In this document: positions 6,087-11,650 of the stretch, piece after piece
Position numbering within the stretch: the stretch's first letter is position 1
How the letters are laid out: the number at the start of each line of letters is the position of its first letter
NCBI GenBank assembly: GCA_023413275.1
Contig: JAEZPX010000005.1
Location: 1 to 21,238, forward strand
DNA: 21,238 nt
From: Bacillota bacterium
Lineage (GTDB): Bacteria > Bacillota > Clostridia > Lachnospirales > Anaerotignaceae
Direction: 5' to 3'
Made by a program: the position numbers and the translations under genes
The notes under the pieces: model-generated
What the model saw: the letters and a program-made list of their open reading frames with translations, nothing else
What the model was told of the DNA's origin: nothing
The model's database searches: none

Positions 6087-7310
6087 ATGAAAAACTTACT
6101 GGTCGCGCAATCGGGCGGCCCATCTGCAGCAATTAATGCCACATTATGTGGTGTGGTGGAAAAGGGATTGGCTGATAAAAATATTGACAAGGTGTATGGA
6201 GCGCAGAATGGTATCATTGGAATTTTGGCTGAGAGATTGATTGAACTGAATGCTATGCTTTCTAACCCTCAATCCTTACAGTTGTTATGTCAAACACCTT
6301 CCTCGGCATTGGGATCATGTAGAATGAAGCTCTCTCATTGGGAGGAGAGTACCTTTGAGTTTGAAAAAATAATATCTATTTTTAGAAAATATAATATTGG
6401 CTATTTTATTTACATTGGTGGAAATGATTCCATGGATACAGTGCATAAGCTTTCAGAGTATTGCCGCTTACACAAGATTAACGATATTTGTATTATGGGT
6501 GCCCCTAAAACCATTGATAATGATTTGATGGAAACGGATCATTGCCCAGGGTTTGGCTCAGCGGCGAAATATATTGCCACCACTTTTTCGGAAATTGCCT
6601 GTGATTGCAATGTGTATGCCTTGCCGGCTGTTACCATTGTGGAAGTGATGGGGCGAGATGCGGGATGGCTTACGGCTTCTTCTGTTTTGGGTAGAATCAA
6701 CGGTGACTCCGCACCAGATCTAATTTATCTTTGTGAAAAGCCTTTTTCCGTAGATGGATTTTTACGTGATGTAAGAGAAAAGCTAGGGAAGAAGCATGCA
6801 GTGGTTGTTGCAGTAAGTGAAGGAATTAAAAATGAAGCTGGAGAGTACATTACTGATTGCCTTCAGGATCGGACAACTGATGCATTTGGACATAAAATTT
6901 TGGCAGGGGCAGCTAAATATTTAGAAGAAATTGTTCGCCAAGAGATAGGTTGCAAGGTTAGAAGTGTAGAGCTGAATTTGATGCAGCGTTGCGCATCCCA
7001 CGTGGCAAGCGCAGCGGATATTTATGAATCAAGACTTCTTGGCATGGCAGCAGCGGATTATGCTATGGCAGGGGGAAGTGGAAAAATGGCAGCAATCAAA
7101 AGAATATCCACCAAACCATATCAATTTGAAATTGAGTTTGTAGAAATTGAAAAAATTGCAAACCAAGTGAAAACCGTTCCTTTGGAATGGATTCATGAGG
7201 AGGGAAACGATGTAACCCAAGAAATGATTGATTATTTGCTTCCGTTGATTCAAGGAGAGTTGCCTTGCACCTATAAAAATGGGGTGCCTGTGCATTTTAG
7301 ACTGTTTTAA
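6087..7310 (+). CDS. pfp: Pyrophosphate-dependent 6-phosphofructokinase
   Basis: A 407-residue cytoplasmic enzyme of the phosphofructokinase family, phosphorylating fructose 6-phosphate. Residues 5-16 hold the N-terminal phosphoryl-donor loop (VAQSGGPSAAIN). The donor motif is GGNDS (111-115), with Asp114 where ATP enzymes have Gly, and the catalytic motif is PKTIDND (140-146), with Lys141 in place of the Gly of ATP enzymes and catalytic Asp144. These two changes are the accepted markers of pyrophosphate use. The substrate loop MGRDAGWL (188-195) is intact. The ATG at 6087 follows GGAAAGGCGG; an upstream TTG at 6069 overlaps that ribosome site and is rejected. The reversible PPi reaction is typical of anaerobes that save ATP in glycolysis. 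Donor use is inferred from residues, not measured. Confidence 0.88.
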   Translation: MKNLLVAQSGGPSAAINATLCGVVEKGLADKNIDKVYGAQNGIIGILAERLIELNAMLSNPQSLQLLCQTPSSALGSCRMKLSHWEESTFEFEKIISIFRKYNIGYFIYIGGNDSMDTVHKLSEYCRLHKINDICIMGAPKTIDNDLMETDHCPGFGSAAKYIATTFSEIACDCNVYALPAVTIVEVMGRDAGWLTASSVLGRINGDSAPDLIYLCEKPFSVDGFLRDVREKLGKKHAVVVAVSEGIKNEAGEYITDCLQDRTTDAFGHKILAGAAKYLEEIVRQEIGCKVRSVELNLMQRCASHVASAADIYESRLLGMAAADYAMAGGSGKMAAIKRISTKPYQFEIEFVEIEKIANQVKTVPLEWIHEEGNDVTQEMIDYLLPLIQGELPCTYKNGVPVHFRLF

Positions 7311-7318
7311 AAGATTCT

Positions 7319-7371
7319 TTATACAAATTAATAAAGGAAAAGCAATCAAAAGTTTTGATGTTTTTGTATAA
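7319..7371 (+). terminator. Composite hairpin after pfp, probable terminator
   Basis: The outer arms TTATACAA (7319-7326) and TTGTATAA (7364-7371) enclose an inner stem ATCAAAA-g-TTTTGAT (7345-7359). AAATTTT follows. It is AT-rich and starts 8 bases after the pfp stop. Its right arm contains the -35 box of the next promoter. Confidence 0.4.
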
Positions 7372-7395
7372 AATTTTCCAAAAGGGTACATACTT
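7365..7395 (+). promoter_or_regulatory. Sigma-G-like promoter of the BofC-like gene
   Basis: -35 TGTATA (7365-7370), 18-base spacer, -10 CATACTT (7389-7395), compared with the Bacillus sigma-G consensus TGMATA and CATACTA. Each box has one mismatch. In B. subtilis bofC is known as a forespore sigma-G gene, which agrees. The start point would fall close to the ribosome site at 7401. Confidence 0.45.
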
Positions 7396-7412
7396 TTTTC
7401 GAGGTGGATATT

Positions 7413-7946
7413 ATGAGGAAAAAAGTTGTACTTTTGGCCCTTGCCGGCTTTTTTCTATCGTTGGGGCTAGGTTATGTTTTAACAGCGAAAGAACAAGAAA
7501 AGCTTCCAGCACAGGAACATACCGTTTTGGTAGGGAAAAAAGAAGTTACTGTGAAAAAAGAGGGTAAAATAATTTACCAATATTACTATACAAAGGACGC
7601 AATTACAAAAGAGGTTACGGAATCCGTTCCTGATTTTCTTGAAGGGTTGAACCGCCAACAGATGCAAAGTATTTATAACGGTTGGCAAATTGTTTATTTT
7701 TCTCCTGAAAAGGTAATACTTCGGTGTTCTGTTGAGGGAAAAAGCAGTGAGGTCTTTGTTTTAAAAGAGTACGAAGGCAATTTAGCTGTGTTTACAGAAG
7801 ATATTGATAAAAAGATGAGACTAAAGGAATTGACGAAAGTTCCCATTTCTGTTTTGCCTGATCCGGAACGACAACAGCTCATAGAAGGCATTTATGTCTT
7901 AGGCGAAGAAAACTTAGTAAAGCTGCTTTCAGATTTTACAAGTTAA
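7413..7946 (+). CDS. bofC: BofC-like sporulation protein (BofC C-terminal domain)
   Basis: A 177-residue protein with a single N-terminal membrane anchor or uncleaved signal (about 5-23, after M-R-K-K) and the rest outside the membrane. The segment IYQYYYTKDAITKE...FLEGLNRQQMQ...GWQIVYFSPEKVIL and then VLKEYEGNLAVF resembles the BofC C-terminal domain (PF08955). In B. subtilis BofC lies between the spore membranes and restrains the SpoIVB protease, timing sigma-K activation. The ATG at 7413 follows GAGGTGG at 7401; a GTG at 7404 overlaps that site and is rejected. It is probably transcribed alone from the sigma-G-like promoter. Assignment is by resemblance; the sequence is divergent, so a general membrane-anchored sporulation protein remains possible. 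Confidence 0.65.
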   Translation: MRKKVVLLALAGFFLSLGLGYVLTAKEQEKLPAQEHTVLVGKKEVTVKKEGKIIYQYYYTKDAITKEVTESVPDFLEGLNRQQMQSIYNGWQIVYFSPEKVILRCSVEGKSSEVFVLKEYEGNLAVFTEDIDKKMRLKELTKVPISVLPDPERQQLIEGIYVLGEENLVKLLSDFTS

Positions 7947-7974
7947 TTTTTGTTAAATTTTTAATATTTTTTCC

Positions 7975-8003
7975 TAGACATTTTTTGTCCCACATGTTAT
8001 AAT
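7975..8003 (+). promoter_or_regulatory. Sigma-A-type promoter in the bofC-GH13 gap
   Basis: -35 TAGACA (7975-7980), 17-base spacer, perfect -10 TATAAT (7998-8003). The inverted repeat CACATG (7991-7996)/CATGTG (8007-8012) straddles the -10. It would start a transcript near 8010. Confidence 0.6.
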
Positions 8004-8007
8004 GAGC

Positions 8008-8114
8008 ATGTGAAAACTCCCCAATATTTTCACATTGCGGTAAATCCGTAATCCCAATAAGAAATACCTTCTCTTTTTGAAAAAAGAGCAGTCATCGGCA
8101 GGCTGCTCTTTTTT
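8008..8114 (+). ncRNA. Candidate small RNA or riboswitch-like leader
   Basis: A segment of about 105 bases between a good promoter and a strong terminator, with no open frame. Stem 1 is ATGTGAAAA (8008-8016) with TTTTCACAT (8027-8035), loop of 10 bases. A short CGG/CCG stem follows near 8038-8048. At the end, CTCTTTTT (8071-8078) can pair with AAAAAGAG (8081-8088), which would open the terminator stem. It matches no RNA family I know. It could be a free sRNA or the leader of the GH13 gene 165 bases on, which also has its own promoter. Confidence 0.4.
8080..8114 (+). terminator. Intrinsic terminator of the candidate small RNA
   Basis: A 12-base perfect stem, AAAAAAGAGCAG (8080-8091) with CTGCTCTTTTTT (8103-8114), and an 11-base loop. 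The terminal T-run is part of the right arm. Confidence 0.8.
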
Positions 8115-8212
8115 CCATGTATGAAAAAAAATCAAGTTTATCATAATAATTTTCCTGATTTTAAATGAATTTATGTGGGAATCATATTTTTACTTTTCTT
8201 TTGATTCGTTTA

Positions 8213-8221
8213 TGGTATAAT
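8213..8221 (+). promoter_or_regulatory. Extended -10 promoter of the GH13-rluA operon
   Basis: TGGTATAAT is a full TG-n-TATAAT extended -10 element, 58 bases before the GH13 ATG. No clear -35 box is seen at 16-18 bases. Bases 8115-8212 between it and the RNA terminator are AT-rich, and I see no other element in them. Confidence 0.5.
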
Positions 8222-8279
8222 TACCGCAATGAAAATACGTGTAAAGTAAGCCGAAAATTGATAAAAAGGTGGTGGGCTT

Positions 8280-10328
8280 ATGCCAAATTATGTTGATTTC
8301 TCTTGGTTAGGAAATATCCCTTATTTCTGTTCTCAAGCAATTTTCAGCGATGAAACCGCAAATTATAGAATGCCGCCTGAGCCTTCCAGATATGATACAG
8401 CTATCATTTCTTTAAGGACAGGAAGAAATCTTCAGTTACAGCCTTTTTTATGTACACAAGAGCGTCGTTTGGCTATGAGAAAAATGCGGTCCAGTTATGT
8501 TTTTGAATATTATCAGGTAGAACTGCAACCAACTGAAAAGAAAGAATGTTATTATTTTTGTATTGAAGGTGAAGGCTTTACTCTTTATTACACAAAATAT
8601 GGTGTGTTTGACAGCTATCAGGGAGAAGGCTGGTTTGAGCTTTTGAGGGACTATCATACACCCCAATGGGCAAGGGGAGCGGTAATGTATCAAATTTTTC
8701 CTGACCGCTTTTTCAATGGAGACGAAAAAAATGACATTCTGAGTAATGAATATATGTACTTGGGTAAACCGGTGAAAAAAATTGAAGATTGGAACAAAAA
8801 TCCGGAATCAGAGGATATTCGTAATTTTTATGGCGGTGACTTGCAAGGCATTGTGGCGAAGATGGACTATTTGGAAGGTTTGGGTATAGATGCAATATAT
8901 TTAAACCCAATTTTTCTTTCCCCAAGTAATCATAAGTACGATATTCAGGATTATGAGCATATTGACCCTCATCTTGGTGTGATTGAGGTGGATGAAGGAG
9001 CACTGGTTTTTGGTTCGGAAAAGAATCAAGAAGCAACGAAATATATCACTCGAATTACCAATGAAACAAATCTGCAAAAAAGTGATTTGCTTTTTGCTTC
9101 ATTGGTTGCAGAGGCCCACAAAAGAGGAATGAAAGTAATACTTGACGGGGTTTTTAATCATTGCGGTGCATTTCATAAATGGATGGATCGAGAGGGGATT
9201 TATAAGAATAAATTAAAAGGTGCCTTTCAAGATAAAAACAGTCCATTTCATCCTTATTTTATATGGAATCAGGATGGAACTGCCTATGAAGGGTGGTGGG
9301 GATATGAAAACCATCCTAAGCTGAATGTTGAGGGCTGTTTGGAGTTAAGAAATAAAATTTTAGAGATTGGTGCAAAGTGGGTTTCTCCTCCTTTTTGTGC
9401 AGACGGATGGCGGCTTGATGTGGCGGCAGATTTGGGGAGTACAGAGGAGTTTAACCACACTTTTTGGCAGGAATTTCGAAAAACCGTGAAAAAGGCCAAT
9501 CCAAATGCGTTAATCTTAGCAGAGCATTACGGAGAGGCAAAACCGTGGTTACTTGGCGATCAATGGGATAGCATTATGAATTATGATGCCTTTATGGAGC
9601 CGTTGACTTGGTTTCTCACAGGGGTCTCCAAGCACAGTACAGATGCTAGAGATGACTTGTATAATAATGCTGACGTTTTTTGGGGCAGTATGATTTTTCA
9701 GATGTCAAAGCTGCCAATTCAGGCTTTAACCACTGCAATGAATGAGCTTTCCAACCATGACCATTCCCGTTTTTTAACAAGAACAAATCGCCAATTGGGT
9801 AGATTGGAACATGATGGTGCTGAAAAAGCTTCGGAAAATGTTCAACTTTCTGTGATGCGTGAGGCAGTCTTGTTGCAAATGACTTGGCTTGGTGCACCCA
9901 CCATCTATTATGGGGATGAAGCCGGTGTGGTAGGATGGACTGATCCTGATAATCGCAGATGCTATCCTTGGGGCAAAGAAAATAACGAGTTAATTGCATT
10001 CCATAAAGCTTGCATTCATTTGCGAAAAGAAAATGAAGCTTTACGTTTGGGTTCCTTAAAGCAATTATTTGGAGAATATGGTATCATAGGCTATGGAAGA
10101 TTTACGGAGCAAAACCGCTGTGTTGTAGTGTTAAATAACAGCGATCATTTCAAAGAAATTTTTGTGCCTGTTTGGCAAATTGGGGTTAGAGAAAAAGGCG
10201 GAATGAAACGCTTGATTTTGACGGATGAGAAGGGATATTATTTGGAAAGTGTAGATTTTAGTGTTGAGAACGGGCATATTTGTCTGTCGTTGCAGCCTAA
10301 GAGTGGAATTCTTTTAAAGGAAGTGTAA
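8280..10328 (+). CDS. GH13 alpha-glycosidase (neopullulanase/cyclomaltodextrinase-like)
   Basis: A 682-residue protein without a signal peptide, so it probably acts on maltodextrins inside the cell. Residues 1-125 form a beta-rich N-terminal domain like the starch-binding domain (CBM34 type) of neopullulanases. The (beta/alpha)8 domain starts near WARGAVMYQIFPDRFFNGD (about 130). Conserved regions are I, DGVFNHCG; II, GWRLDVAAD with nucleophile Asp380; III, ILAEHYGE with acid/base Glu415; and IV, SNHDHSRF with Asp494. All three catalytic acids are present. Region III (AEHYG) and region IV (NHDHSRF) differ from the classical GEIWH and SHDTxR forms, suggesting a separate GH13 subfamily. The C-terminal 100 residues are the small beta domain. 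RBS AAAGGTGG lies upstream. The stop is 2 bases before the rluA start. Confidence 0.88.
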   Translation: MPNYVDFSWLGNIPYFCSQAIFSDETANYRMPPEPSRYDTAIISLRTGRNLQLQPFLCTQERRLAMRKMRSSYVFEYYQVELQPTEKKECYYFCIEGEGFTLYYTKYGVFDSYQGEGWFELLRDYHTPQWARGAVMYQIFPDRFFNGDEKNDILSNEYMYLGKPVKKIEDWNKNPESEDIRNFYGGDLQGIVAKMDYLEGLGIDAIYLNPIFLSPSNHKYDIQDYEHIDPHLGVIEVDEGALVFGSEKNQEATKYITRITNETNLQKSDLLFASLVAEAHKRGMKVILDGVFNHCGAFHKWMDREGIYKNKLKGAFQDKNSPFHPYFIWNQDGTAYEGWWGYENHPKLNVEGCLELRNKILEIGAKWVSPPFCADGWRLDVAADLGSTEEFNHTFWQEFRKTVKKANPNALILAEHYGEAKPWLLGDQWDSIMNYDAFMEPLTWFLTGVSKHSTDARDDLYNNADVFWGSMIFQMSKLPIQALTTAMNELSNHDHSRFLTRTNRQLGRLEHDGAEKASENVQLSVMREAVLLQMTWLGAPTIYYGDEAGVVGWTDPDNRRCYPWGKENNELIAFHKACIHLRKENEALRLGSLKQLFGEYGIIGYGRFTEQNRCVVVLNNSDHFKEIFVPVWQIGVREKGGMKRLILTDEKGYYLESVDFSVENGHICLSLQPKSGILLKEV

Positions 10329-10330
10329 AG

Positions 10331-10999
10331 ATGGATTGGAAAATAGTATTTGAGGATGAAGAGATGTTGGTGGCGGAAAAGCCGCAAGGCATGCCAACAC
10401 AGGCAGATAAAACAGGGGATTTGGATTTGCTTTCTGCATTGGAGAAGCATTGTGGTCATCCATTGGGTTTGATTCACCGTTTAGATAGACCGGTAGGGGG
10501 ACTCCTTGTTTTTGCAAAAACAAAAAAGGCAGAGACTGCTTTTGCAAAGCAAATGCAGGATGGGCTATTGGAAAAGCGTTATCATGCCGTTCTATTGGGT
10601 AAAATGCCTGAAGAAAAAGGCACTTTGATTGATTATTTGAAAAAGAATATGCGTACCAATCTTTCAGAGGTAGTTTCTCTCAAGGATAAGATGGGAAAAA
10701 AAGCTGTTTTGCATTACGAGGTTTTGAAAACTAAGGTAGAAGAAAATCAGATATTAAGTTTGGTGGAAGTCCAACTGGAGACAGGCAGACATCACCAAAT
10801 TCGGGTACAGACCGCACATGGGGGAGCGCCAATATGGGGAGACAAAAAATATAATCCCCAGTTTCAAAGCAGAGGACGTACTGAAATCGCCCTGTGGGCA
10901 TATTCTTTAAAAGGGTTTCATCCCACAACAAATCAACCTTGGTCTTTTGTAGATATACCTAAGGAAGGTATTTTTCAGTTTTTTTATGGAAATTCATAA
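10331..10999 (+). CDS. RluA-family RNA pseudouridine synthase
   Basis: A 222-residue cytoplasmic enzyme isomerising uridine in rRNA or tRNA. The family motif HRLDRPVGG carries the catalytic Asp52; V-F-E-D-E-E-M-L-V-A-E-K-P (6-18), the K-R-Y-H-A-V segment (about 82-87) and the E-T-G-R-H-H-Q-I-R-V basic motif (about 150-159) follow the RluA/RluC/RluD pattern. No N-terminal S4 domain is present, so it is of the short RluA/TruC-like type; the target base cannot be predicted. Its ATG comes 2 bases after the GH13 stop, with its ribosome site AAGGAAG inside the end of that gene, so it is co-transcribed and probably coupled. A functional link to the glycosidase is not evident. Confidence 0.92.
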   Translation: MDWKIVFEDEEMLVAEKPQGMPTQADKTGDLDLLSALEKHCGHPLGLIHRLDRPVGGLLVFAKTKKAETAFAKQMQDGLLEKRYHAVLLGKMPEEKGTLIDYLKKNMRTNLSEVVSLKDKMGKKAVLHYEVLKTKVEENQILSLVEVQLETGRHHQIRVQTAHGGAPIWGDKKYNPQFQSRGRTEIALWAYSLKGFHPTTNQPWSFVDIPKEGIFQFFYGNS

Positions 11000-11007
11000 A
11001 ACAAGCT

Positions 11008-11036
11008 TTGCATTTTCTCTTTGTGTGTATTATAAT
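11008..11036 (+). promoter_or_regulatory. Probable promoter upstream of clpC
   Basis: -35 TTGCAT (11008-11013), 17-base spacer, perfect -10 TATAAT (11031-11036). Another TATAAT at 11127-11132 lacks a recognisable -35. Neither CtsR-type GGTCAAA repeats nor a CIRCE element is seen in 11000-11239. Confidence 0.45.
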
Positions 11037-11154
11037 GTGTGTATCAAATTATGATGAGTGGTGAAAAGATTTTGTTTTTCTTTTGAAAAACGATTGATTT
11101 CAGGTATCCTCTTATCATTTCTTTCGTATAATTAAGTATATTTGGAAAAAGAAT

Positions 11155-11180
11155 AAAGAACTGAAAAGTTCTTTTATTTT
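11155..11180 (+). terminator. Terminator-like hairpin in the clpC leader
   Basis: AAAGAAC (11155-11161) pairs with GTTCTTT (11168-11174) around a 6-base loop, followed by TATTTT. It lies between the clpC promoters and start codon, 60 bases before the ATG, so it could attenuate clpC or end the rluA transcript. Confidence 0.4.
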
Positions 11181-11239
11181 AAACATACAATTAGCAATCA
11201 CAAGCTTTGATGGCTAACAAGCTAAGGAAGGTGAAGAAC

Positions 11240-11617
11240 ATGGAAGGAAGATATACGAAAAAAGCGCAAGAGGTTTTGGCAAGAGCACAAGAGGCTGCCT
11301 TAAAACTGGGAAATAAGTACGTTGGAACAGAGCATATTTTACTTGGGCTAACCCTAGTACAAGAAAGTGTAGCGGCAAAAGCTTTGGAAATACAAGGGGT
11401 AACCTATCATCAGGTTATGGATCGCATTGTTACGTTAAATGAACACAACAGGACTTTTTATGTCCCCGTAGATTACACACCCCGAGCAAAAAGGGTTGTG
11501 GAATTTGGTCTTCAGGAAGCGGTAAAAATGGGCATGGGTTATGTAGGTACAGAACATATGTTGATTTCCTTGATTCGAGAAGAGGATAATATTGCAACAA
11601 AAATTTTAATGGATTAA
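11240..11617 (+). CDS. clpC: ClpC N-terminal domain fragment, ended by an in-frame TAA
   Basis: A 125-residue product equal to the Clp N-domain of ClpC, which binds adaptors and substrates. Both repeats are visible: KYVGTEHILLGL (about 27-38) and the second GYVGTEHMLISL (about 101-112). The frame meets TAA at 11615-11617 just after K-I-L-M-D, where other ClpC proteins have Leu (ILxDLxV). The same frame then reads on (N-V-N-R-Q-Q-V-Y-A-D-I-M) without any shift, so a single substitution such as TTA to TAA explains it. The fragment lacks the last N-domain helix and linker. The ATG at 11240 follows AAGGAAGGTG; upstream in-frame starts at 11207-11210 have no ribosome site. It is either a mutated clpC, a sequencing error or a truly split gene. 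Confidence 0.85.
   Translation: MEGRYTKKAQEVLARAQEAALKLGNKYVGTEHILLGLTLVQESVAAKALEIQGVTYHQVMDRIVTLNEHNRTFYVPVDYTPRAKRVVEFGLQEAVKMGMGYVGTEHMLISLIREEDNIATKILMD
11615..11617 (+). other. Premature TAA stop codon inside clpC
   Basis: In-frame TAA between codons for Asp125 and Asn127 of the joined clpC frame. UAA is not a selenocysteine (UGA) or pyrrolysine (UAG) codon. The next in-frame start is ATG 11651, with only a weak, distant AGGT (11634-11637) before it. No slippery run or strong hairpin is seen right after the stop. Confidence 0.9.
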
Positions 11618-11650
11618 AATGTAAACCGCCAGCAGGTCTATGCTGATATT

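Noticed and set aside
11615..11617. Programmed recoding of the clpC stop
   Set aside because: UAA is not a selenocysteine or pyrrolysine codon, and no slippery sequence or stimulatory hairpin follows; there is no direct support for recoding.
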